Shown here: in pieces, positions 1 through 5,367 of the stretch
How positions within the stretch are numbered: the first letter of the stretch is position 1
Layout: each line of letters starts with the position of its first letter
IMG/VR virus record: IMGVR_UViG_3300021091_003080
Span: 1 to 20,399 of that record
DNA: 20,399 nt
From: a virus
Strand: one strand, 5' to 3'
The notes under the pieces: generated by a model
The model's input: only the letters and a program-made list of their open reading frames with translations
Databases searched by the model: none
Told to the model about the DNA's origin: nothing
Translations under genes and position numbers: made by a program

Positions 1-126
1 CGTAATCGCATTCTTTAAGCGCTCGGCGGTAGCAGGAGAAAAAGCAGCCAACGAATCGCCAACCAGCTCCATATCGACTGGCGATAATTTAGTTAAATCC
101 TCTACTAAATCTTTCAACGTTCTCAT
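1..126 (-). CDS. Hypothetical protein, N-terminal fragment (cut by window edge)
   Basis: The ATG opens a frame that stays open for 42 codons to the first base of the window, so only the N-terminus is present. It begins MRTLKDLVEDLTKLSP and looks like a soluble, helical, mildly acidic protein. The start overlaps the stop of the upstream gene as TAATG, the junction used throughout this region, which supports both the start and translational coupling. I do not recognise a family. Confidence 0.6.
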   Translation of the reverse strand, partial: MRTLKDLVEDLTKLSPVDMELVGDSLAAFSPATAERLKNAIT

Positions 127-359
127 TATACCCGCTCCTCTTTCTCAGTTTCAAAGAGTATGTACTTGGCTACGTTGAGACTCTTAACCAACTCTTTGAT
201 CTCTGTACGTGTTACACCAAGTTGGTCACGCTCAAGGATCTCCTGGCAATCGGAAAGGATCGAAGCGACCAACATCACTTCATCACCACGGTTGCGCTCA
301 ATGAGAGCGTTGATTTCACCGTAGGACATTCCCAGGGCTTTACGTTCGAATTCAGTCAT
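126..359 (-). CDS. Small hypothetical protein (77 aa)
   Basis: The start is the ATG giving MTEFERKALGMSYGEIN, because AAAGGA lies just upstream and a promoter lies 30-60 bp further up. An ATG 60 bases further upstream would start inside the promoter -35 and has no ribosome site. The protein is acidic and probably all-helical, with no recognised domain and no membrane segment. It is the first gene after the promoter at 391-431 and is coupled by TAATG to the next gene, so it heads a transcription unit that continues out of the window. Function unknown. Confidence 0.72.
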   Translation of the reverse strand: MTEFERKALGMSYGEINALIERNRGDEVMLVASILSDCQEILERDQLGVTRTEIKELVKSLNVAKYILFETEKEERV

Positions 360-390
360 TTGGTTTCCTTTCTCATTTATCATGTTTATT

Positions 391-431
391 ATTATGGATG
401 TACCTGACCAAAAAATCAAGATAAACGTTAC
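391..431 (-). promoter_or_regulatory. Phage early-type promoter P1 (GTAACGT-N5-TTGATT-N17-CATAAT)
   Basis: On the minus strand the -35 is TTGATT (414-419) and the -10 is CATAAT (391-396), separated by 17 bp. GTAACGT lies exactly 5 bp upstream of the -35 (425-431). The same three blocks with identical spacing occur at 1608-1648 and 4662-4702. The expected transcript start near 384 leaves about 25 nt of leader with an AAAGGA ribosome site for the 77-aa gene. Use by unmodified host RNA polymerase is inferred from the sigma70-like boxes. Confidence 0.7.
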
Positions 432-487
432 GATAAAACATCAATAAAATCAATGAGTTAGCAATACCTGACTAAAATAGTACGGTA

Positions 488-526
488 CCACGAGCTCGCG
501 TGGGTTTTCCCCACAGCTAGCCGTGG
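488..526. repeat. Two adjacent palindromes in intergenic region
   Basis: Two imperfect palindromes sit side by side: CCACGAGCTCGCGTGG (488-503, 5-bp outer stem) and CCACAGCTAGCCGTGG (511-526, one mismatched pair). The second closely matches the palindrome at 4705-4718. In both places the sequence continues into the 3' end of a minus-strand gene through related TAAGAA...TCTTATTTCG sequence. T-runs follow the stems on the plus strand, not the minus strand, so this is not a simple terminator for the genes here. It could be a two-way transcription barrier or a protein-binding site upstream of promoter P1. The 420-544 gap holds nothing else I can identify. Confidence 0.5.
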
Positions 527-544
527 TCTTATTAAGAACAATTC

Positions 545-835
545 TTATTTCGTAGAGTAGTGTTTATAGGGAGTAATGAATTCTTTTTTCTGTTCCAATG
601 TCCAGTCTTTTAGGTAGTCATTGTCTTCATTGAAAAGTTTTTCGTAATTCTTTTCTTTTACTACTCTATGCGATAGAATAGTTTCACCTAACCATTTCTG
701 GGAAAATTCATTAGCCTCTTCCATCGCTACGGTATCTAAGGCCCACACGGTTTTACCTATAGGAACCTCCACTACATACCTCATTCGGTATTGAGCAATG
801 CATTCTACAAGTACAAGTTCAGTTTTATTTTCCAT
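545..835 (-). CDS. Hypothetical protein (96 aa)
   Basis: The start is the ATG giving MENKTELVLVECIAQYRMRY, since GAGGAT lies 3 bases upstream. The frame is open further upstream, but only because of the 17-bp duplication in the preceding broken gene (881-914). The protein combines a beta-rich N-terminus (residues about 5-30) with a helical, acidic middle (ALDTVAMEEANEFSQKWLGE) and a lysine/tyrosine-rich tail. It has no membrane segment. It resembles the many small conserved hypotheticals of T4-like phages, but I cannot name a family. Confidence 0.68.
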   Translation of the reverse strand: MENKTELVLVECIAQYRMRYVVEVPIGKTVWALDTVAMEEANEFSQKWLGETILSHRVVKEKNYEKLFNEDNDYLKDWTLEQKKEFITPYKHYSTK

Positions 836-842
836 AATATCC

Positions 843-1075
843 TCAGTAATGGGGGTGCTTCTCTGTGATCGTGGTACATATAGCCTTTGGTGGGCCTTAG
901 CCTTTGGTGGGCCTTCCATCCACTCGCCATCACAGAGATTCTCGTATTGCCAACGCCCGTTCGGTTTGACGGCATTCTTTCGAATGTGGTAGGTTTGTGC
1001 TTTTACGTTACCGTAATTGGACTTTCTACCAGAACCACCCGTAGGTTATCGGCCTACTTCTATCGTGCGGGTCAC
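843..1075 (-). pseudogene. Probable broken small gene (in-frame stop plus 17-bp duplication frameshift)
   Basis: A frame starting at GTG (VTRTIEVGR) meets TAA at 1046-1048 and then continues, still open, with protein-like sequence that includes YHIRKNAVKPNGRWQYENL and CDGEWMEGPPKA. At that point an exact tandem duplication of 17 bp (881-897 and 898-914) throws the frame into the following gene. With one copy removed, the frame instead ends ICTTITEKHPHY followed by TGA (843-845). That TGA overlaps the GAGGAT ribosome site of the next gene, a natural phage junction. The intact product would be about 71 aa. Family unknown. A sequencing or assembly error is an alternative cause. Confidence 0.55.
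881..914. repeat. Exact 17-bp tandem duplication
   Basis: TAGCCTTTGGTGGGCCT occurs twice back to back (881-897, 898-914) with no mismatch. Because 17 is not a multiple of three, it changes the reading frame of the gene it lies in. Perfect identity suggests a recent event. Confidence 0.9.
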
Positions 1076-1099
1076 ACTAGTCGGTGATGATCCAACGTG

Positions 1100-1270
1100 T
1101 TAATTTTTAATCGGTCTCCATTCACAAATTACGTTTGCCTTTGAACCGCTGTCTTTAGCCTTTAAAGCAAGCCTTACAGCCGTAGCAGCCATGTTACAAT
1201 CACGCTCATGCTTGTATTGCATTAATTCAATAGCTTTAAAATTAAACGTTACAAACAGTACCCATTCCAT
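1100..1270 (-). CDS. Small hypothetical protein (56 aa)
   Basis: The ATG lies inside the last codons of the SWIM-protein gene, with AAGG about 9 bases upstream. The two frames overlap by 29 bases. The product begins MEWVLFVTFNFKAIELMQYK, has a basic helical centre (NMAATAVRLALKAKDSGSK) and ends VICEWRPIKN. An internal ATG (MQYKHERD) is an alternative start. Regular amino-acid composition and the overlapping arrangement support a real gene. The family is not recognised. Between its stop and the ATG at 835 lies only the broken gene. Confidence 0.6.
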   Translation of the reverse strand: MEWVLFVTFNFKAIELMQYKHERDCNMAATAVRLALKAKDSGSKANVICEWRPIKN

Positions 1271-1598
1271 CGGTTTTTACCTTCTCTATATGCTTACACG
1301 TTCCATGGTACTTATAGCCGGTACAGGTACATTTCCATCTATCATTATCGTTAGTAACGTAATAGATGTCACCCTTGGAACCTTTTACCTGGATACCTGG
1401 ACGATCTTCTTCTACTTGCTTTATTAGCTGGAATTTACGATATCGAGGATCGAAATCGATAGGATTTTTAAGAACTTTCTGCTCCCCAGTAACCCTATTG
1501 ATGTAAGCGTAAAGCTTACTCTTACTGTTACTGAGGAACAGAATGTTGTTAGGTTGAAATGGAGTGCTCCATTCCGTAATTTCTTCAACGACTATCAT
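1242..1598 (-). CDS. SWIM-type zinc-finger protein (118 aa)
   Basis: Near the C-terminus the sequence WKCTCTGYKYHGTCKHI (C90, C92, C101, H103) gives the CxC-x8-CxH pattern of SWIM zinc fingers, which bind nucleic acid or protein partners. The N-terminal 80 residues are beta-rich and unassigned. There is no catalytic motif, so a regulatory or DNA-binding role is inferred only. The gene sits directly behind promoter 1608-1648. Its ATG lies about 3 nt after the expected transcript start, so the mRNA would be almost leaderless, and no Shine-Dalgarno is visible. The next gene overlaps its 3' end. Confidence 0.7.
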   Translation of the reverse strand: MIVVEEITEWSTPFQPNNILFLSNSKSKLYAYINRVTGEQKVLKNPIDFDPRYRKFQLIKQVEEDRPGIQVKGSKGDIYYVTNDNDRWKCTCTGYKYHGTCKHIEKVKTDGMGTVCNV

Positions 1599-1607
1599 AA
1601 TAATATT

Positions 1608-1648
1608 ATTATAGGACCATTGCAGTCCTAAATCAACTGTTACGTTAC
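1608..1648 (-). promoter_or_regulatory. Phage early-type promoter P2 (GTAACGT-N5-TTGATT-N17-TATAAT)
   Basis: The minus strand has a perfect -10 TATAAT (1608-1613), a 17-bp spacer, -35 TTGATT (1631-1636), a 5-bp gap and GTAACGT (1642-1648). The spacer carries the inverted repeat AGGAC-N7-GTCCT (1613-1629), unique among the three related promoters and a possible operator. It drives the SWIM-protein gene. Confidence 0.75.
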
Positions 1649-1664
1649 TTAATTTGTAACCAGC

Positions 1665-2336
1665 TCATTCCTGTTTACTCCCAAAGAGCTGTAAAAAGCT
1701 GATAAAAATATTGATAAAGTTAATATAGAGACTTAGAGCACCAAACCACTGCATTCTACTTACCTCACTCTCGGAACAATTCCAAAACATGTCTCTAATT
1801 CTATTCATATCATAAGCCGTAAGACCTAAAAATATTACGATAGCTAGTACGTTAATAGTCATTTGTAGGGCTGTACTTTGAATAAACAAACCAATCAACC
1901 CAGCTACAATAAGACCAATAACCCCGGCAAACAAAAATGACCCCCAGCTAGACAGATCCCGTTTGGTAAAGTATCCCCAAAATGCTAAAGTACCAAAAGA
2001 AACGGTTGTACTGAATAAAGCCATAACAATAGAAGCTGATGTGTAAATAGCAAACAATAAACTTAAGCTTGCACCCATCGCAGCAGCGAAAGCAAAATAC
2101 CATCCTTTAATGGCACTTTCGGACATAGTATGCCCTTTAAAAGCAAGATACAAACTCATTACTAGGGGTAAAAATATTAATATGTAACCTAAAATACTGC
2201 CAAATAGTACCGGAACCATTCCAATTCCGGCAATAAAGGAAGCAGCAATAAAAGTAGCACCCAGACCGTAGAACATTCTCGCTAGCACCCCGGCTACAGC
2301 GGCATTCAAACTCTCAGCAGCAGTCATCGTACTCAT
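1665..2336 (-). CDS. Bax inhibitor-1 / YccA family integral membrane protein (223 aa)
   Basis: The protein is almost entirely hydrophobic, with about seven predicted membrane helices. It ends with the family hallmark: GLTAYDMNRIRDM followed by ALSLYINFINIFISFLQLFG, matching the TAYD...ALSLYLDFINLF signature of the BI-1/YccA/TMBIM family. Length is typical (about 220-235 aa). Bacterial YccA is known to bind and inhibit the FtsH protease, so a role in modulating host membrane proteolysis is plausible but inferred. AAGGAGAG lies just before the ATG, a strong ribosome site. A 34-aa single-helix membrane protein is encoded immediately upstream, and a partnership is possible. Confidence 0.88.
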   Translation of the reverse strand: MSTMTAAESLNAAVAGVLARMFYGLGATFIAASFIAGIGMVPVLFGSILGYILIFLPLVMSLYLAFKGHTMSESAIKGWYFAFAAAMGASLSLLFAIYTSASIVMALFSTTVSFGTLAFWGYFTKRDLSSWGSFLFAGVIGLIVAGLIGLFIQSTALQMTINVLAIVIFLGLTAYDMNRIRDMFWNCSESEVSRMQWFGALSLYINFINIFISFLQLFGSKQE

Positions 2337-2345
2337 AATCTCTCC

Positions 2346-2450
2346 TTACATATTAACGGCAATAATTCCAGCAATAACTAACCCTACTGCTAGAATATAA
2401 ACCAAAAAACGTTTTTCGTACCATTTATCAACGCATTCTTTATTTGGCAT
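2346..2450 (-). CDS. Small single-pass membrane protein (34 aa)
   Basis: The ORF begins MPNKECVDKWYEKRF, followed by one hydrophobic helix (about residues 16-32, LVYILAVGLVIAGIIAV). GAGG lies 7 bases before the ATG. The basic segment before the helix suggests the N-terminus stays in the cytoplasm. It ends 9 bases before the BI-1 family gene, whose ribosome site overlaps the stop region. Function unknown. Confidence 0.6.
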   Translation of the reverse strand: MPNKECVDKWYEKRFLVYILAVGLVIAGIIAVNM

Positions 2451-2628
2451 TTTTTTCCTCTTCTTGTTTACAAACAAACTCTCTTGTACAGCGCTCCATC
2501 GATACTGTCTGAGTATTTATTCGGACAATGAGCCGTCCGTGTTATCAATACTAAAAGCAAACTTAGCATTGTTGACCGCCGGCATAGTTACTTGCCAGGC
2601 CAGCAATGCAATCATTAACTATTCAATT
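2451..2628. other. 178-bp region with no convincing gene
   Basis: Two tiny minus-strand frames exist. One encodes 32 aa (2517-2615, MIALLAWQVTMP...) and has no ribosome site. The other encodes 19 aa (2440-2499, MERCTREFVCKQEEEKNAK) and overlaps the start of the 34-aa membrane gene. Neither can be supported from sequence alone. The stretch is somewhat richer in GC than its flanks. I see no clear promoter or terminator. Confidence 0.3.
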
Positions 2629-2730
2629 TTAAAAAAAGTAGTTAAAAACCTGGTAAATAAAATAGAGGGAGATATAAGCTGAAAGTACTAGTAACCCTAA
2701 TCCAGAAAGTCTAATTAGATAATCTTTCAT
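2629..2730 (-). CDS. Small single-pass membrane protein (33 aa)
   Basis: MKDYLIRLSGLGLLVLSAYI leads into a strongly hydrophobic, aromatic-rich helix ending in NYFF. The ATG overlaps the stop of the upstream 141-aa gene as ATGA, the usual junction in this genome, which is the main support for it. There is no signal-peptidase motif. Function unknown. Phages often encode such mini membrane proteins. Confidence 0.5.
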   Translation of the reverse strand: MKDYLIRLSGLGLLVLSAYISLYFIYQVFNYFF

Positions 2731-3152
2731 TCTTCATACTCTTCATCTTCATCATACATAGGCTCGTAATCGTTACCGCTTGTATCAATACTTAATTCAT
2801 AACCAAAATGAAAACGCCCTTCATTGTAGTAAGGTTCAAACGAGCGGTTAAACTTAATTACCTGACCTCCCTCCAACCACGAAGGTTCTTTATCAATCTG
2901 GTCCATTGCCACGACTCCAATCAAGCCAGCATCTACTGCGTATCTGCGACCTTCTCTGTCGTGATAAGAACCATCTCCATACATTGTACCGTGGGTCCAA
3001 AAGCGAGTGCCATCTTTCATAACAAAGCCACCATCTAAGCATTCGGCTCCTTCACTCGAAGTCTTGATTGTTAGCTCACAAAATTCATCCCAGCGATCGT
3101 TAAGCACGTAGCAAAGATCGCCAACATAGTAAGTACCTGCTTCGAACCTCAT
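2727..3152 (-). CDS. Conserved phage hypothetical protein (141 aa)
   Basis: The start is the ATG giving MRFEAGTYYVGDLCYVLNDR, with GGAG 5 bases upstream and an ATGA overlap with the preceding stop. A GTG two codons earlier is less likely. The protein is beta-rich and glycine/aromatic-rich, with the stretches THGTMYGDGSYHDREGRRYA and VDAGLIGVVAMDQ, and an acidic tail (YDEDEEYEE). The YYVGDLCYV...GDGSY...VDAG pattern recurs in uncharacterised small proteins I associate with phages and bacteria, but the role is unknown. It begins a run of coupled minus-strand hypotheticals. Confidence 0.72.
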   Translation of the reverse strand: MRFEAGTYYVGDLCYVLNDRWDEFCELTIKTSSEGAECLDGGFVMKDGTRFWTHGTMYGDGSYHDREGRRYAVDAGLIGVVAMDQIDKEPSWLEGGQVIKFNRSFEPYYNEGRFHFGYELSIDTSGNDYEPMYDEDEEYEE

Positions 3153-3355
3153 GCACACTCCGTTGCTTGAATTTCTTCATTAAGTACGTTCCAGGCGTCT
3201 TGAAAGCATTCTAAGCCTTTAGCGACGTAACGACCTTTAAAGACATCCCATGATGCGTACACATAGTAAGTATCATCATCATCTAAAACGATCTGATAAG
3301 AAAAAGTTAGATCGTTACAATACTGATTACTAATATCACAGACAACAATGCTCAT
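3149..3355 (-). CDS. Small hypothetical protein (68 aa)
   Basis: The ATG overlaps the upstream stop as ATGA, with GAGG about 7 bases before it. The product (MSIVVCDISNQYCNDLTFSY...) is acidic with mixed strand and helix and no membrane segment. The centre reads DDDDTYYVYASWDVFKGRYVAKG. The family is not recognised. Overlaps on both sides indicate co-translation with its neighbours. Confidence 0.68.
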   Translation of the reverse strand: MSIVVCDISNQYCNDLTFSYQIVLDDDDTYYVYASWDVFKGRYVAKGLECFQDAWNVLNEEIQATECA

Positions 3356-3552
3356 TCTATCACCTCACCACGCTCTCTACGTTCAGCAAAAGTTTTCATC
3401 CATTCAGCTAAAAAATCCTTAGCATCATATCTATGAATTTTAAAATGTTTTACAAGATAGGGTACTGCGCCAAACATATTTGTTTTCCCGGTTGATCGAA
3501 GAACATCGAGAAAGATATTAACTTCGTGTTGAGATGGTAATGTCTTTTCCAT
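3352..3552 (-). CDS. Small hypothetical protein (66 aa)
   Basis: I chose the ATG giving MEKTLPSQHEVNIFLDVLRS because GGGAG sits 6 bases upstream. An ATG six codons earlier lies inside the upstream gene without a site. The product is helical and basic, ending in a charged helix (DFLAEWMKTFAERRERGEVIE). It has no recognised domain, though a small helix-turn-helix-like fold cannot be excluded. It overlaps the next gene as ATGA. Confidence 0.66.
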   Translation of the reverse strand: MEKTLPSQHEVNIFLDVLRSTGKTNMFGAVPYLVKHFKIHRYDAKDFLAEWMKTFAERRERGEVIE

Positions 3553-3554
3553 AA

Positions 3555-4079
3555 TTAGCTCCCAAGCCAAACTTCGTAAGTGTTTTCTTTTCCTTTTACT
3601 GGGCTAAAATTTTCAATAAAAACGTGATTACCAAACCCTTTTCTTCCGTCTTCGTCTTCGGTCTTGTCGGCCAACATTTCTACCGCCTTCCACAATTCTA
3701 ACCATTTTGCTTTGCCGCCATGGCCTTCTACCGTTACGGACCGTTTTGAATCCCACGGAGCCTCTAAAATAGCACCAGCTGGAACGTTAGAGGTATCAAG
3801 AAAGGATTCAATATCATAAATCGACCATCGAGTGTACTTAAATTTAAACTCTTTTTTGTAAAGATCGGCCATGCGGTTAATTTCGTTTTCGTGGTCGTCT
3901 TTTAGCTTCATTAATTCATCCCTTACAGGCTCAAGATACCGTCGCACCTCGCTAGCTCTCTTAACCATATCGCTATCATCTTTAAACATTTCCGATACAG
4001 TACGATCAAGCCAATACAGACTGCACATTGCATTATGAATACTAGAAATCTGCTTATCAGTAATAGTAAAGTTAACCAT
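3555..4079 (-). CDS. Hypothetical protein with helical N-terminus (174 aa)
   Basis: Residues about 1-75 form long amphipathic helices rich in charged residues, including YLEPVRDELMKLKDDHENEI, compatible with a short coiled coil. The C-terminal 100 residues are more beta-rich and end YEVWLGS. There is no membrane segment and no catalytic motif I can name. A 59-bp gap separates it from the upstream gene. Only a weak promoter-like arrangement is visible there (TTGTGA and GATAAT, 19 bp apart), so it may be transcribed by read-through. Confidence 0.7.
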   Translation of the reverse strand: MVNFTITDKQISSIHNAMCSLYWLDRTVSEMFKDDSDMVKRASEVRRYLEPVRDELMKLKDDHENEINRMADLYKKEFKFKYTRWSIYDIESFLDTSNVPAGAILEAPWDSKRSVTVEGHGGKAKWLELWKAVEMLADKTEDEDGRKGFGNHVFIENFSPVKGKENTYEVWLGS

Positions 4080-4138
4080 TTAGTCTCTCACTAAGTCAAA
4101 TTATCGCCAAGGTATAAGTCTTGCTCACAATTACTACT

Positions 4139-4327
4139 TTAATAATTTACTTCCATGTCCATATCCATATTATAATATAGACTCCAAACTTCTCCAACAG
4201 TTACGTTGTACTCTTGCGCAATCTCAACGAACACCTCATTCATTTCGTCACGACACTCAAAGCCTTTTTGAACCTCCTGGGCAATTGCCTCTTGAATGTC
4301 AATTGCGATAGTTTTAAAGTAACCCAT
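4139..4327 (-). CDS. Small acidic hypothetical protein (62 aa)
   Basis: The start is the ATG giving MGYFKTIAIDIQEAIAQEVQ, which overlaps the upstream stop as TAATG and has GAGGAG 8 bases before it. A GTG three codons earlier is less likely. The product is helical and acidic, ending in a run of methionine and aspartate (YYNMDMDMEVNY). Family unknown. Confidence 0.66.
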   Translation of the reverse strand: MGYFKTIAIDIQEAIAQEVQKGFECRDEMNEVFVEIAQEYNVTVGEVWSLYYNMDMDMEVNY

Positions 4328-4635
4328 TATACACACTCCTCAACAAACTCTTCAAATGTTACTCTTTTTGCAGGAAATTGAATTTGACCTTCGTTGTCAA
4401 GCTGCATTTGCTCAAAATCCGTAAGGAATTGATCTCCAACTACTTGATTACCGATCATAGATCTAATCAAAAAGTCATCACTAAGTTCGATTAAATCGTA
4501 CGCTTTAATAATCATTTCTTCAGTCCACTCTTCGGCCTCAAGAATAAAGTCTTCCCCGCCTTTTGCTTTCCAATAAGGTTCTTCCGGGGTACCGTAATTC
4601 TCATAATCTTGGGTATAAAAGTACATCTTAATCAT
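4327..4635 (-). CDS. Hypothetical acidic protein (102 aa), first gene after an early-type promoter
   Basis: Promoter 4662-4702 lies directly upstream and AGGAG sits 7 bases before the ATG. The product (MIKMYFYTQDYENYGTPEEP...) is acidic with several aromatic residues and no membrane segment. A helical middle (EEMIIKAYDLIELSDDFLIR) is followed by a tail ending RVTFEEFVEECV. I do not recognise the family. It heads the transcription unit running toward 2.3 kb, whose members are coupled by overlaps. Position behind a strong promoter suggests early expression (inference). Confidence 0.72.
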   Translation of the reverse strand: MIKMYFYTQDYENYGTPEEPYWKAKGGEDFILEAEEWTEEMIIKAYDLIELSDDFLIRSMIGNQVVGDQFLTDFEQMQLDNEGQIQFPAKRVTFEEFVEECV

Positions 4636-4661
4636 ATCAAATCTCCTAACTCAATACCTAA

Positions 4662-4702
4662 ATTATAACAGCACCTAGACCGAAAATCAACAGTTACGTT
4701 AC
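4662..4702 (-). promoter_or_regulatory. Phage early-type promoter P3 (GTAACGT-N5-TTGATT-N17-TATAAT)
   Basis: The minus strand has a perfect TATAAT (4662-4667), a 17-bp spacer and TTGATT (4685-4690). GTAACGT lies 5 bp further upstream (4696-4702) and is itself part of an overlapping double CGTAAC repeat. Transcript start is expected near 4655, giving a leader of about 20 nt that contains AGGAG. Of the three related promoters, this and P2 match the sigma70 -10 consensus perfectly. Confidence 0.78.
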
Positions 4703-4704
4703 GT

Positions 4705-4718
4705 CACAGCTAGCTGTG
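4705..4718. repeat. Perfect 14-bp palindrome CACAGCTAGCTGTG
   Basis: This perfect inverted repeat is followed on the plus strand by TTTTT (4720-4724). It matches the palindrome at 511-526, including part of the flanking sequence leading into the next gene's stop codon. It lies 14 bp upstream of the promoter P3 -35, so it is positioned either as a plus-strand terminator or as a regulator site. No plus-strand gene precedes it. Confidence 0.55.
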
Positions 4719-4739
4719 GTTTTTAAATAAGAATAAGTC

Positions 4740-4913
4740 TTATTTCGATTCTCTATAGACTATACGTAACCACCATTTATATTTGTGGAAGTATTGTTCA
4801 GAGGTATAAGGATTTTGATGATACGCTTCAAGCTCATCTCTGTTCTTAAGCCACATCTCTTGAACAAACTCTCTAAATGTAGTTTTTCGGTCTAAGGGGA
4901 GGGAAGTTTTCAC
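4740..4913 (-). CDS. Small basic hypothetical protein (57 aa, GTG start)
   Basis: The product begins MKTSLPLDRKTTFREFVQEM and ends with an aromatic and basic stretch (YFHKYKWWLRIVYRESK). The start is GTG with GGAG 9 bases upstream. It overlaps the 3' end of the upstream 50-aa gene by 41 bases in another frame. The amphipathic, charged composition resembles small nucleic-acid-binding or host-takeover proteins, but this is a guess and the family is not identified. The stop sits next to the palindrome at 4705. Confidence 0.55.
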   Translation of the reverse strand: MKTSLPLDRKTTFREFVQEMWLKNRDELEAYHQNPYTSEQYFHKYKWWLRIVYRESK

Positions 4914-5025
4914 TATTCACTTCTCCGCATTTGTATTCAATTATTAGTTCTGGAATTTCTAACGTAGAGAGATAGATTCCAATTAAAAAAAGAGCTGAGG
5001 CAAAGCCTAGAAAAAATTTAAACAT
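4873..5025 (-). CDS. Small membrane-anchored or exported protein (50 aa)
   Basis: The N-terminus MFKFFLGFASALFLIGIYLS is a hydrophobic helix preceded by one lysine. It is followed by a short hydrophilic tail with a single cysteine (YKCGEVNSENFPPLRPKNYI), consistent with an N-anchored membrane protein. The ATG overlaps the last codons of the upstream 43-aa gene by 8 bases. No clear Shine-Dalgarno is visible, so translation probably depends on coupling. Function unknown. Confidence 0.5.
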   Translation of the reverse strand: MFKFFLGFASALFLIGIYLSTLEIPELIIEYKCGEVNSENFPPLRPKNYI

Positions 5026-5149
5026 TATAAAGGTAACGATATAATTTTACAAAATAAGCAAAACGTACAGGTTCATGTTCAGAGTCAGGTAATACCCCAA
5101 ACTCTTCTTGCATTTTATTTAGATGATATATAATTTGTTCTTCCGTCAT
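5018..5149 (-). CDS. Small hypothetical protein (43 aa)
   Basis: MTEEQIIYHLNKMQEEFGVL starts at an ATG overlapping the upstream stop as TAATG. The product ends FAYFVKLYRYLYNV and is probably two short helices. The end-to-end overlaps with both neighbours are the chief evidence that it is translated. Function unknown. Confidence 0.52.
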   Translation of the reverse strand: MTEEQIIYHLNKMQEEFGVLPDSEHEPVRFAYFVKLYRYLYNV

Positions 5150-5367
5150 TAAAAACCTAATTTACGACTATCAAAATACAATCCGGTTTCTGCATTATAA
5201 TCATTTTCAAAATATTCTACCAACATTTCTATTCTAAAAGCAGCTTCCTGTTCCCCTACACTATTTAGTTTTTCTTCATAGTGTTTAAGAAACTTTATCA
5301 TCTGAAAGGGACTAATGCCCGAAGCTTTAAAAGACGGTTTTTGAGGACCTCTAGTAGGTTTAAACAT
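5149..5367 (-). CDS. Hypothetical protein (72 aa)
   Basis: GGGAGT lies 6 bases before the ATG. The N-terminus is basic and proline-rich (MFKPTRGPQKPSFKASGISP). It is followed by two helices (PFQMIKFLKHYEEKLNSVGE and EQEAAFRIEMLVEYFENDYN) and a short tail ending FDSRKLGF. No family is recognised. It begins the nest of overlapping tiny genes running down to 4740, and is divergent from the plus-strand NUMOD3 gene, with only 24 bp between the two start codons. Confidence 0.65.
   Translation of the reverse strand: MFKPTRGPQKPSFKASGISPFQMIKFLKHYEEKLNSVGEQEAAFRIEMLVEYFENDYNAETGLYFDSRKLGF

Noticed and set aside
798-1087. Plus-strand frames across the region around 800-1090
   Set aside because: They are antisense to the broken gene and the 96-aa gene, have no ribosome sites, and their composition is not protein-like.
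2464-2682. Plus-strand frame of 72 codons
   Set aside because: It overlaps the 33-aa minus-strand gene that is coupled by ATGA, and has no Shine-Dalgarno or promoter on its own strand.
4080-4138. Promoter upstream of the 174-aa gene
   Set aside because: TTGTGA and GATAAT are 19 bp apart, lack the GTAACGT box and match consensus poorly.
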